A stretch of 21,553 nt of DNA. Source: SG8-30 sp964406445 (GTDB lineage Bacteria > Pseudomonadota > Gammaproteobacteria > Steroidobacterales > Steroidobacteraceae). Location: contig CAYORU010000050.1 of the NCBI GenBank assembly GCA_964406445.1, positions 1 to 21,553 on the forward strand. The letters are read 5' to 3'. Below the pieces are notes generated by a model, which saw only the letters and a list, made by a program, of their open reading frames with translations, searched no databases and was not told the DNA's origin. Both the position numbers and the translations under genes were made by a program. Of this stretch, positions 11,546-17,876 are shown in pieces; within the stretch, counting starts at the first letter, position 1; every line of letters begins with the position of its first letter.

Positions 11546-11572
11546 TTGACGTGTTATTACGAATGTAATAAC
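11546..11572 (+). promoter_or_regulatory. Promoter and palindromic operator of the AbrB-Doc module
   Basis: TTGACG (11546-11551) is a near-consensus -35. It overlaps the left edge of a perfect inverted repeat GTTATTAC-GAAT-GTAATAAC (11553-11572), an AT-rich island in GC-rich DNA. The -10 is ambiguous: TAATAA at 11566-11571 or TAACGT at 11569-11574. Either puts the transcript start at or within a few bases of the antitoxin ATG. The palindrome covering the promoter core is what is expected for autorepression by an AbrB-fold antitoxin. Confidence 0.7.
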
Positions 11573-11580
11573 GTGCGCGC

Positions 11581-11805
11581 ATGATCGAGCTCAAGCTCAC
11601 CGCCATCGGCAACTCCCTCGGCGTCGTCCTGCCCAAAGAAGCGCTCGCCCGCCTGAAAGTGGCCAAGGGCGACACGCTCTACATCACCGAGACGCCCGAC
11701 GGGTACCGGCTGACGCCCTACAGCCCGGATTTCGAGACGCAGATGACGGCCGCCCGCAAGGTCATGAAGAAGCGCCGCGCGGCGCTGCGCGAACTCGCGA
11801 AGTAG
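11581..11805 (+). CDS. AbrB/MazE-fold antitoxin (partner of Doc-type toxin)
   Basis: This 74-residue protein has a swapped-hairpin AbrB DNA-binding domain at about 1-48 (LKLTAIGNSLGVVLPKEAL, then VAKGDTLYI and GYRLTPY). A basic, helical tail follows (about 52-74, AARKVMKKRRAALRELAK) that should bind and neutralise the toxin. By family logic it represses its own promoter through the palindrome just upstream and antagonises the Doc-type toxin 23 bases downstream. No Shine-Dalgarno is visible before the ATG and the predicted transcript begins about there, so translation is probably leaderless. The Phd fold normally paired with Doc is absent. It is also unlike the VapB downstream in sequence, so the two modules are not a recent duplication. 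Confidence 0.88.
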   Translation: MIELKLTAIGNSLGVVLPKEALARLKVAKGDTLYITETPDGYRLTPYSPDFETQMTAARKVMKKRRAALRELAK

Positions 11806-11828
11806 CCGCAGCCGCGAACACGGCCGCC

Positions 11829-12221
11829 ATGAGCCCTGCCGAGCCGGTCTGGATCGATCCGGAGGTCGTGCTGGCCGTCCACGACGAGCAGCTGGCCGAG
11901 CACGGTGGCCAGCCGGGCGTCCGTGATCACGGGCTATTGGACTCGGCGCTCGCGCGACCACGCAACCAGTTCGCCTACGGCGAAACGTCGCTCGCCCGCC
12001 TCGCCGCGAGCTACGCCCTCGGCATTTCGCGCAACCACCCCTTCCTCGACGGCAACAAGCGCACCAGCCTCGTGGTGGCCGAGTTGTTCCTCGAGCTGAA
12101 CGGCCTGACGCTAGATGCGTCCGACGCCGACTGCGTCACGACCTTCCTGGCGCTGGCGGCCGGTGAACTGGCCGAGGAAGACCTGGCCCGCTGGATCGGG
12201 ATGAACGCGAAAGAGTCCTGA
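11829..12221 (+). CDS. doc: Death-on-curing (Doc/Fic) family toxin
   Basis: Doc toxins are Fic-fold enzymes that phosphorylate EF-Tu and stop translation. The product is 130 aa, the usual Doc size. It shows the N-terminal DPEVVLAVHDEQLAEHGG segment, VRDHGLLDSALARPRNQFAYG, the ASYALGISRNH helix and the active-site loop H70-PFLDGNKR-78. The lysine at position 77, where AMPylating Fic proteins carry glycine, is the Doc hallmark and favours kinase over AMP-transferase activity. All catalytic positions look intact. The ATG at 11829 lacks a clear ribosome site, so expression may depend on coupling to the antitoxin. Context with an AbrB-fold antitoxin supports a type II module. The symbol names the family; EF-Tu as target is inferred from phage P1 Doc. 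Confidence 0.9.
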   Translation: MSPAEPVWIDPEVVLAVHDEQLAEHGGQPGVRDHGLLDSALARPRNQFAYGETSLARLAASYALGISRNHPFLDGNKRTSLVVAELFLELNGLTLDASDADCVTTFLALAAGELAEEDLARWIGMNAKES

Positions 12222-12232
12222 AGCGCGGGCCC

Positions 12233-12264
12233 GTTCGCGAGATTCGCCGATATCCGGCGCGAAC
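12233..12264. other. Nested inverted repeat downstream of the Doc-type toxin
   Basis: GTTCGCG (12233-12239) and CGCGAAC (12258-12264) flank an internal CGCCG-ATATC-CGGCG hairpin (12245-12259); the two folds share two bases, so they are partly alternative. It starts 11 bases after the toxin stop and could help end the first toxin-antitoxin transcript. There is no T-run after it. It is weakly supported as a terminator. Confidence 0.3.
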
Positions 12265-12286
12265 ATCCTGAAATACGTCTGTCGGA

Positions 12287-12327
12287 TTGACCTGGCGCGG
12301 GAGTCGATATATATGCTGAATATATAT
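12287..12327 (+). promoter_or_regulatory. Promoter and operator of the VapBC module
   Basis: TTGACC (12287-12292) and TATATG (12310-12315), 17 bases apart, form a plausible sigma-70 promoter. The -10 overlaps an inverted repeat ATATATAT-GCTGA-ATATATAT (12307-12327), a strikingly AT-rich block in this genome and a likely VapB or VapBC autoregulation site. The vapB leader then has a strong GGGAGGG ribosome site at 12337-12343, seven bases before the ATG. Confidence 0.7.
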
Positions 12328-12350
12328 TTTGCTCCCGGGAGGGCAGTTCG

Positions 12351-12587
12351 ATGATCCGGACGGCCAGGCTCTTCAGGAACGGCGACAGTCAGGCGGTGCG
12401 TTTACCGAAGGAGTTCCGGTTCGCCGGCACCGAGGTGCTGATCAAGCGGGTCGGGGACGCGGTGGTGCTGCTGCCGAAGGCCAGGTCCTGGGACACTTTG
12501 ATCGGCAGCCTCGACAAGTTCCCGGACGACTTCATGCGGGAGCGTGAGCAGCCGATGGAGGCCGACCCGCGGGAAGGCCTCGAATGA
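12351..12587 (+). CDS. vapB: VapB-type antitoxin
   Basis: VapB neutralises the VapC ribonuclease and represses the operon. The 78-residue protein has the AbrB-like N-terminal domain typical of VapB/MvpA proteins (ARLFRNGDSQAVRLPKEFRF, then TEVLIKRVGDAVVLLPK, about 4-45). The toxin-wrapping tail has the usual W-x-x-L then LDKFPDDFMREREQP pattern. The start has an excellent GGGAGGG ribosome site. Its stop overlaps the vapC start (ATGA), giving translational coupling. An AT-rich palindrome and promoter lie directly upstream. Identification is strong by pattern and by partner. Confidence 0.93.
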   Translation: MIRTARLFRNGDSQAVRLPKEFRFAGTEVLIKRVGDAVVLLPKARSWDTLIGSLDKFPDDFMREREQPMEADPREGLE

Positions 12588-12994
12588 GGTGGATGCTCGA
12601 CACGGACACCTGCATCGCGATCATTCGCCGGCGGACCGAGGCCGTACTGCGCAGGCTCTCGGCCAAGTCGGTGGGCCAGATCGGGATCTCCTCGATCACC
12701 CTGAGCGAGCTGAGCTACGGTGTCGCGCGAAGCTCGCGACGGGCGGAAAGCGCCGGCGCGCTGCAGGAATTCCTGCTGCCCCTCGAGGTGGCCGCCTACG
12801 ACATCGCCGCCGCCGAGATGTATGGCAAGGTCCGGGCGGCACTCACGGCGGCCGGCTCGCCGATCGGCCCGCTGGACACGCTGATCGCCGCGCATGCGGT
12901 GTCTCTCGACGTCACGCTCGTCACTCACAACCAGCGCGAGTTCCGTCGCGTAGCGGGACTTCGGACCGAGGACTGGATCCCGGCTCGCCGTTGA
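12584..12994 (+). CDS. vapC: VapC PIN-domain ribonuclease toxin
   Basis: VapC toxins are Mg-dependent PIN-domain RNases; enteric relatives cut initiator tRNA in the anticodon loop. The 136-aa product has the acidic centre D6 (MLDTDTCIAII), E42 (SSITLSELSYGV) and D98 (GPLDTLIAAHA), followed by LVTHNQREFRRVAGL and a TEDW end typical of the MvpT/Shigella VapC branch. In that branch the fourth position is Asn (N116) instead of Asp. All key residues look intact, so an active toxin is expected. The ATG overlaps the vapB stop by four bases. About 65 bases after its stop, sequence resembling an RHS protein begins. The target RNA is inferred, not shown. Confidence 0.94.
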   Translation: MRWMLDTDTCIAIIRRRTEAVLRRLSAKSVGQIGISSITLSELSYGVARSSRRAESAGALQEFLLPLEVAAYDIAAAEMYGKVRAALTAAGSPIGPLDTLIAAHAVSLDVTLVTHNQREFRRVAGLRTEDWIPARR

Positions 12995-13058
12995 TCTGCG
13001 GCTGTCTTGCACTCCTCGCCGAACAGTGTGGAATCGCTCGGCAATCATCCGGGCGGGG

Positions 13059-13280
13059 GTGACGGAGTATCGGCATTCGATCGAGGGCCCGGACGGGGTG
13101 GTGGCGATCCACACCCGGCGCAGCGGCGGCACGACGGACACGTACTACCTGCAGCGGGATCATCTGGGCAGCCCGGAGCTCATCACCAACGCGGCCGGGG
13201 CGCAGGTGGTGAAGCCCAGCTTCGGGGCCTATGGCGAGCGCCGCGCCAGCGGCTGGAGCGGCCCGCCGAGTGGATCGGAC
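13059..13280 (+). pseudogene. RHS/YD-repeat protein remnant, truncated at both ends
   Basis: In this frame about 74 codons translate to a segment typical of the end of an RHS core: VTEYRHSIEGPDGVVAIHT, then TYYLQRDHLGSPELITNAAG and FGAYGERR. RHS proteins are large secreted or surface shells with YD repeats, often carrying a variable toxic C terminus. Here neither a start region with repeats nor the downstream hallmark (a GFTGHE-like stretch then a DPxLGRF-like motif) is present. The similarity stops near the 3' end of mtgA, which is read from the other strand. The open frame continues to 14048 only as a shadow of mtgA. It is best read as a deletion scar of a larger RHS gene. No ribosome site or credible start is seen. 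Confidence 0.7.
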
Positions 13281-13292
13281 CGGCCGCGTCGG

Positions 13293-14006
13293 CTACGGCA
13301 TGTCCGCCAGATACGCCGTTCCCCCGAGCCCGCGCATCTGCCCGAGGATCCAGGCCTGCCTGCGCAGCACGTAGGCGGACGGCCGGTCCACGCGGAATCG
13401 CTTCGGGCTCGGCAGCACGGCGGCGAGCAGCGCGGCCTGATGCGGATTGAGCCGCTTCGCGGGCCGGCCGAAGAAGCGCTGGCTCGCGGCCTCGATGCCC
13501 CACACGCCGCGGCCGAACTCGGCGCTGTTGAGGTACACCTCGAGGATCCGCTGCTTGGGCCACAACACCTCGATCAGCACGGTGAACCAGGCCTCGAGCC
13601 CCTTGCGGAACCAGCTGCGGCCGGGCCACAGGAACAGGTTCTTGGCGACCTGCTGGCTGATGGTGCTGGCGCCGCGCATGCGCCGGCCGCGCTCGGCGTC
13701 GTCCAGAGCCTTGTCGATGGCCTCGAGGTCGAAGCCGCCGTGGACAGGAAACTTCTGGTCCTCGGCGGCGACGACGGCGAGGGCGACCTGCGGGGAGATC
13801 TCCTCCCAGGGCACCCAGTCGTGCGAGAAAGCCCAGCCTTCCTCGGCTGCGAGCGAGTCGAAGCGGTCGTGCAGCATGAACGAGGTGACCGGCACCGGCA
13901 CCCAGCGAAACAACAGCACGACGAGCAGGCTCGCCGCGACGAAGCCGAACGCCGCCCAGGCGAGGCCGCGGGCGAGGCGGGCCGCGAGCGGGCGGCGCCG
14001 GGCCAT
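13293..14006 (-). CDS. mtgA: Monofunctional peptidoglycan glycosyltransferase
   Basis: MtgA polymerises lipid II into glycan strands at the inner membrane without a transpeptidase domain. The product is 237 aa, matching E. coli MtgA (about 242). It has a basic N terminus and one transmembrane anchor at about 14-33, followed by a GT51 domain facing the periplasm. Motifs are catalytic E82 in AAEDQKFPVHGGFD, then GASTISQQVAKNLFLWPGR and KQRILEVYLNSAEFGRGVWG. The C terminus GGTAYLADMP ends in TAG 13 bases from the RHS remnant, but the domain appears complete. The ATG is ten bases after the ppiB stop with a GAAGG ribosome site close by, so it is probably the last gene of the hemA-prfA-prmC-ppiB-mtgA run. 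Confidence 0.95.
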   Translation of the reverse strand: MARRRPLAARLARGLAWAAFGFVAASLLVVLLFRWVPVPVTSFMLHDRFDSLAAEEGWAFSHDWVPWEEISPQVALAVVAAEDQKFPVHGGFDLEAIDKALDDAERGRRMRGASTISQQVAKNLFLWPGRSWFRKGLEAWFTVLIEVLWPKQRILEVYLNSAEFGRGVWGIEAASQRFFGRPAKRLNPHQAALLAAVLPSPKRFRVDRPSAYVLRRQAWILGQMRGLGGTAYLADMP

Positions 14007-14016
14007 CGACCTTCGG

Positions 14017-14511
14017 TCAGGCGGTCTCGACGCGCCGCGCGCTCGTGACGAGCACCGGCTCGACCGGCACGTCGTCGTGGCCGCGGCGCCGGCCGGTCTC
14101 GACGGCGGCGATCTTGTCCACCACGTCCATGCCCTCGACGACCTTGGCGAACACGGCGTAGCCGTAGTTGCGCTGGCCCTGGTGGTCGAGGAAGGCGTTG
14201 TCGACGAGGTTCACGAAGAACTGCGAGGTCGCGCTGTTGATGTCGTTGGTGCGGGCCATCGACAGCGTGCCGCGCAGGTTCTTGAGGCCGTTGGTGGCCT
14301 CGTTCTCGATCGGCGCGCGGGTGCGCTTCTGGCTCATGTCCTCGGTCATGCCGCCGCCCTGGATGACGAATCCGGGGATCACGCGGTGGAAGATCGTGCC
14401 GGCGAAGTGGCCGTCGTCGACGTACTTGAGGAAGTTCTCGACGGTGACCGGCGCCTTGTCCGGGTACAGCTCGATGGTGAAGTCGCCGAGCGAGGTCTCG
14501 AAACGGATCAT
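14017..14511 (-). CDS. ppiB: Cytoplasmic cyclophilin-type peptidyl-prolyl isomerase
   Basis: This is a cyclophilin that speeds cis-trans isomerisation of proline peptide bonds. The 164-aa length and the lack of a signal peptide match cytoplasmic PpiB, not the periplasmic PpiA. Key signatures are FHRVIPGFVIQGG at 41-53, including the catalytic Arg, MARTNDINSATSQFFVNL, and YAVFAKVVEGMDVVDKI. The start lies 36 bases from the prmC stop. An AGGA site lies about eight bases before the ATG; the bases next to the ATG (CCCTCCTC) are the opposite of a Shine-Dalgarno. Placement in a translation-related cluster is common in related bacteria. Symbol assigned by family and location. Confidence 0.94.
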   Translation of the reverse strand: MIRFETSLGDFTIELYPDKAPVTVENFLKYVDDGHFAGTIFHRVIPGFVIQGGGMTEDMSQKRTRAPIENEATNGLKNLRGTLSMARTNDINSATSQFFVNLVDNAFLDHQGQRNYGYAVFAKVVEGMDVVDKIAAVETGRRRGHDDVPVEPVLVTSARRVETA

Positions 14512-14547
14512 GAGGAGGGTCCTGCGAATGCCTGCGAGCCGCGGATT

Positions 14548-15399
14548 CTACCCTGCGGGGCCGACGGGCGGGCCGGGCAGGTGGCCCGCCGTGGAACGCT
14601 CGAGCCCGGCGAGGTCCGTGAAGGTGGCGACTTCGAGCAGGCCGGCGCCGCGCCACAGTCCGCGCACCGCCCCGCCCTGCGATGCCCCGTGCTCGGCGAT
14701 GAGCCAGCCACCCGGCAGCAGCTGCGCCGGCGCGCCGGCCGCGATCTCCGCCAGGGCCTCGAGGCCGGTCGGCCCGGCGACCAGCGCCGCGCGCGGCTCG
14801 AAGGCGAGCGCGGGCAGGTGCGGGTCGTCGGCGGCGAGGTAGGGCGGGTTCGCGACGATCACGTGGTACCGCCGGCCGCCGACCGGCGCATACCAGTGGC
14901 CCAGGGCAAAGCACAGGTTCCCGAGGCCGGCCCGCGCCGCGTTGCGCTGTGCGAGCGCGAGCGCGGCGGCGGACTCGTCGACCGCATCGACCGTCGCCTC
15001 CGGCCGCTCGGCGGCGATCGCCAGCGCCAGCGCGCCGCTGCCCGTGCCGAGGTCGAGCACGCGGCAGGGCCCGGCCGGCAGGCGCGCGAGGGCCAGCTCG
15101 ACCAGGAGCTCCGTTTCCGGCCGCGGGACGAGCACGTCCGGCGTCACCGCGAGCTCGAGCGTCCAGAACCCGCGCCGGCCGGTGAGGTAGGCGACCGGCT
15201 CGCCGGCGGCGCGGCGCGCGAGCAGCGCCTCGACGCGCGCCGCCTCGGCCGCGGTCAGCTCGCGGCGGTCTTCCGCGATGAGCTGCGCGCGCGACAGATC
15301 GAGCACGTGGGCCAGCAGCAGCTCGGCGTCGAGCTCGGCCGAGCCCGACGCCACCAGCCGGTGGCGGGCCGCGGCAAGCGCTCCGGCGACGGTGGTCAT
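14548..15399 (-). CDS. prmC: Release factor glutamine N5-methyltransferase
   Basis: PrmC (formerly HemK) uses SAM to methylate the GGQ glutamine of peptide-release factors RF1 and RF2, increasing termination efficiency. The product is 283 aa (E. coli about 277). The N-terminal helical domain covers about 1-80. The SAM-binding Rossmann domain has LDLGTGSG at 115-122 and the substrate-glutamine motif N184-PPY187. The conserved RPETELLVE (93-101) links the two. The substrate gene prfA lies directly upstream, with a 17-base gap and a G-rich ribosome region. The ATG at 15399 is chosen because the stop of prfA limits extension and the N-terminal domain has normal length from here; a longer open frame upstream is a shadow of prfA. 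Confidence 0.96.
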   Translation of the reverse strand: MTTVAGALAAARHRLVASGSAELDAELLLAHVLDLSRAQLIAEDRRELTAAEAARVEALLARRAAGEPVAYLTGRRGFWTLELAVTPDVLVPRPETELLVELALARLPAGPCRVLDLGTGSGALALAIAAERPEATVDAVDESAAALALAQRNAARAGLGNLCFALGHWYAPVGGRRYHVIVANPPYLAADDPHLPALAFEPRAALVAGPTGLEALAEIAAGAPAQLLPGGWLIAEHGASQGGAVRGLWRGAGLLEVATFTDLAGLERSTAGHLPGPPVGPAG

Positions 15400-15416
15400 G
15401 CCTTCGCCCCCCGCCG

Positions 15417-16496
15417 TCAGCCGAGCTCCGCGAGCCGCTCGGCCTGGTGCTCGCGGGCCAGCGGCCGGATGAGCTCGTCGAGGTTGCCGCCGACGATGTC
15501 GTCGATCCGGTAGAGCGTCAGCTCGATGCGGTGGTCGGTGACGCGGCCCTGCGGGAAGTTGTAGGTCCGGATGCGCTCGGAGCGGTCGCCCGTGCCCACC
15601 TGGAGCTTGCGGGTCGCCGCGGTCTGCTTCACCTGCCGGTCGCGCTCGGCCGCGTGCAGCTTCGCCTTCAGCAGGGACATCGCGCGCGAGCGGTTCTTGT
15701 GCTGCGAGCGTTCGTCCTGGCACTCGACCACGATGCCGGTCGGCAGGTGGGTGATGCGCACGGCCGAGTCGGTCTTGTTGACGTGCTGTCCGCCGGCCCC
15801 GGACGCGCGGTAGGTGTCGACGCGCAGCTCGGCGGGGTTCAGCTCCGCGGCCGCGACCTCGTCGGCCTCGGGCAGGATCGCGACGGTGCAGGTCGAGGTG
15901 TGGATGCGCCCCTGCGCCTCGGTCGCCGGCACGCGCTGCACGCGGTGGGTGCCGGACTCGAACTTGAGCTTCTCGTAGGCGCCGCGGCCGGCGATGCGGC
16001 TGATGACCTCGCGGTAGCCGCCGTGCTCGCCGCGGCTCTCGGAGAGCACCTCGACCTGCCAGCCCTGCGCGTCGGCGTAGCGCGAGTACATGCGGAACAG
16101 GTCGCCCGCGAAGATCGCCGCCTCGTCGCCGCCGGCGGCGGCGCGGATCTCGAGGAAGACGTTGCGCTCGTCGTCGGGGTCGCGCGGGATCAGCGCCTGC
16201 TGCAGCGCTTCCTCGCCGGCGGCGATCGCCGCCTCGAGGCGCGGCAGCTCCTCGCCGGCCAGTTCGCGCACGCCGGGATCGGGGTCGCCCGCCATCTCGC
16301 GCGCGGCGGCCAGTTCCGCCTCGAGCCCCTGCCAGGCGCGAAACCGCGCCGCGACCTCCTGCAGGCGCGAGTACTCGACCGACAGCTCGCGGAAGCGCTC
16401 GGGCCGCTCGAGCACCTCCGGCTCGGCGAGCAGCCGCGACACTTCGTCGCAGCGATCGACGAGCCGCTCCAGGCGGTTGCGGATGGAGTCCTTCAT
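15417..16496 (-). CDS. prfA: Peptide chain release factor 1
   Basis: RF1 recognises UAA and UAG stop codons and triggers hydrolysis of peptidyl-tRNA on the ribosome. The 359-residue product is full length. The codon-reading tripeptide P190-A191-T192, diagnostic for RF1 rather than RF2 (SPF), lies in QRVPATEAQGRIHTST. The catalytic G235-G236-Q237 lies in GAGGQHVNKTDSAVR. Q237 is the expected target of PrmC, encoded just downstream. Other conserved parts are EIRAAAGGDEAAIFAGDLFRMY and the final YRIDDIVGGNLDELI. The ATG is 27 bases after the hemA stop; no good Shine-Dalgarno is visible there (CCCACCC precedes it). Confidence 0.98.
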   Translation of the reverse strand: MKDSIRNRLERLVDRCDEVSRLLAEPEVLERPERFRELSVEYSRLQEVAARFRAWQGLEAELAAAREMAGDPDPGVRELAGEELPRLEAAIAAGEEALQQALIPRDPDDERNVFLEIRAAAGGDEAAIFAGDLFRMYSRYADAQGWQVEVLSESRGEHGGYREVISRIAGRGAYEKLKFESGTHRVQRVPATEAQGRIHTSTCTVAILPEADEVAAAELNPAELRVDTYRASGAGGQHVNKTDSAVRITHLPTGIVVECQDERSQHKNRSRAMSLLKAKLHAAERDRQVKQTAATRKLQVGTGDRSERIRTYNFPQGRVTDHRIELTLYRIDDIVGGNLDELIRPLAREHQAERLAELG

Positions 16497-16523
16497 GGGT
16501 GGGCCGAAGACGCGCGCGGCGCG

Positions 16524-17774
16524 TCAGCTCTCGTGATCGAGGCCGAACAGGCGGTGGGCCGCGTTGATCAGCATGGAGTCGCCCTTCTCGCCGGCGTCGC
16601 GCAGCGCGCTCGAGGGCGCGTGCAGCATGCGGCTCGTCAGCGTGTTGGCCAGGAACTCGAGCGCCTGGTCGTGCCTGCCGGCGGCCATCATCTTCCGTGC
16701 CTGCTCCAGCGTCTGCGCGCGGGTGGCCTCGGCGCGCGCGCGCAGTTGGCGGATGGTGGGCACCGCGTCGAGCGTCCTGAGCGAGGACATGAACCGCTCG
16801 ACCTCGCCGGAGACGAGGGCGCGCGCCTCCTGCGCCTCCTCCTGGCGAGTGCGCAGGTTGTCGTCCACGACCTGCTTGAGGTCGTCGATGGTGTAGAGGT
16901 AGACGTCCTCGAGCTCCGCCACGCGGGCCTCGATGTCGCGCGGCACGGCGATGTCGAGCATGAACATGGGCCTGCGGCGGCGGGCGACGACCGCGGCCTT
17001 CGCGGCCTCGTAGGTGACGACCGGCACCGGGCTCGCCGTCGAGCTGATCACGATGTCGGCCTGCGGCAGGTGCTCGGCGAGCGCGTCGAGGGTGATCGCG
17101 GAAGCCTTGAACTCGATGGCGAGGTCCTGCGCGCGGTTCAGGCTGCGGTTGGCGATGATCATGCGCTTGAGGCCCTGCGCGTGCAGGTGCCGGGCGGCAA
17201 GCTCGATCATCTCGCCCGCGCCGATCAGGAGCGCCGTGTGCTGCTCGAAGCCGGCGAAGATGCGCCGGGCGAGCTGCACGGCAGCGGAGGCGACCGACAC
17301 TGCGCTCGCGCCGATGCGCGTCTCGGTGCGCACCCGCTTCGCGACCGCGAAGGTCGCTTGGAACAGCTTGTTGAGCATCGGCCCGGCCGTGCCCGCGTCG
17401 TGGGCGGCGCGGTAGGCGTCCTTGAGCTGGCCGAGGATCTGCGGCTCGCCGATGATCAGCGAGTCGAGGCCCGAGGCGACCGCGAAGACGTGCTCCACCG
17501 CCGCCGGGCCGTGCAGCTCGTAGGTGCAGTCGGCGAGGTCGTGGCCCGCGTGGCGGAAGTCCTGCAGCCACTGGGTCAGCCGCGGGTCCTGCCCGTCGAC
17601 CGCGCAGTAGAGCTCCGTGCGGTTGCAGGTGGAGACGATCACCCCCTCCTGCACGCCGGGTCGCGAGCACAGGTCGTGGAGCGCGGGCGAGAGCTGGCCC
17701 GCGTCGAAGACGACGCGCTCACGCACCTCGACGGGGGCGGTGCGGTGGTTGAGGCCGAGGACGACGAGCGACAT
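16524..17774 (-). CDS. hemA: Glutamyl-tRNA reductase
   Basis: HemA performs the first committed step of C5 tetrapyrrole synthesis, reducing Glu-tRNA(Glu) to glutamate-1-semialdehyde with NADPH. The product is 416 aa (family about 415-420). The N terminus MSLVVLGLNHRTAPVEVRER is canonical, and the catalytic C50 lies in STCNRTELY. Further signatures are GLDSLIIGEPQILGQ, the NADPH fold LLIGAGEMIELAARHL, and MLDIAVPRDI. The helical dimerisation tail is complete. The ATG at 17774 is set by the invariant N terminus; the longer frame upstream is a shadow of the divergent TPR gene. A likely promoter lies 28-56 bases upstream. It is the first gene of the minus-strand run through mtgA and connects haem supply with translation termination genes. 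Confidence 0.98.
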   Translation of the reverse strand: MSLVVLGLNHRTAPVEVRERVVFDAGQLSPALHDLCSRPGVQEGVIVSTCNRTELYCAVDGQDPRLTQWLQDFRHAGHDLADCTYELHGPAAVEHVFAVASGLDSLIIGEPQILGQLKDAYRAAHDAGTAGPMLNKLFQATFAVAKRVRTETRIGASAVSVASAAVQLARRIFAGFEQHTALLIGAGEMIELAARHLHAQGLKRMIIANRSLNRAQDLAIEFKASAITLDALAEHLPQADIVISSTASPVPVVTYEAAKAAVVARRRRPMFMLDIAVPRDIEARVAELEDVYLYTIDDLKQVVDDNLRTRQEEAQEARALVSGEVERFMSSLRTLDAVPTIRQLRARAEATRAQTLEQARKMMAAGRHDQALEFLANTLTSRMLHAPSSALRDAGEKGDSMLINAAHRLFGLDHES

Positions 17775-17801
17775 GGAACCACGTTTCTCTTGACGCGCCG
17801 G

Positions 17802-17830
17802 ATTGTCCGGGATGCCCCCGGGCAGCACAA
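17802..17830 (-). promoter_or_regulatory. Probable hemA promoter
   Basis: Reading the minus strand, TTGTGC (17830-17825) and GACAAT (17807-17802) are separated by exactly 17 bases. The matches to consensus are moderate (three and four of six). It lies in the 102-base divergent gap and would give a leader of about 20 bases for hemA. Moderate support from position and spacing. Confidence 0.4.
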
Positions 17831-17864
17831 GCCGCGCCCGGCGAAGGGGGCGTGGCCGGTGCGC

Positions 17865-17870
17865 TATAGT
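17865..17870 (+). promoter_or_regulatory. -10 element placed for a leaderless TPR-gene transcript
   Basis: TATAGT in the context GCGCTATAGTGCCGGC ends six bases before the ATG at 17877. This is the distance at which transcription would begin on or next to the A of the start codon. No Shine-Dalgarno is visible and no consensus -35 stands out in the GC-rich DNA upstream. Similar GCGCTATAAT-like boxes are common in GC-rich gammaproteobacteria. Confidence 0.5.
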
Positions 17871-17876
17871 GCCGGC

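Noticed and set aside
11581..12994. Duplication of one toxin-antitoxin module
   Set aside because: Both antitoxins have the AbrB-like fold, but their tails, operators and toxins (Doc/Fic versus PIN) are different, so these are two separate modules.
13293..13310. mtgA truncated by the RHS junction
   Set aside because: The product is 237 residues with all GT51 motifs and a plausible C terminus, close to the E. coli length, so it appears intact.
13026..14048. A 340-codon plus-strand frame reading from the RHS remnant through mtgA
   Set aside because: Only the first part (to about 13280) looks like protein; the rest is the antisense of mtgA with biased composition.
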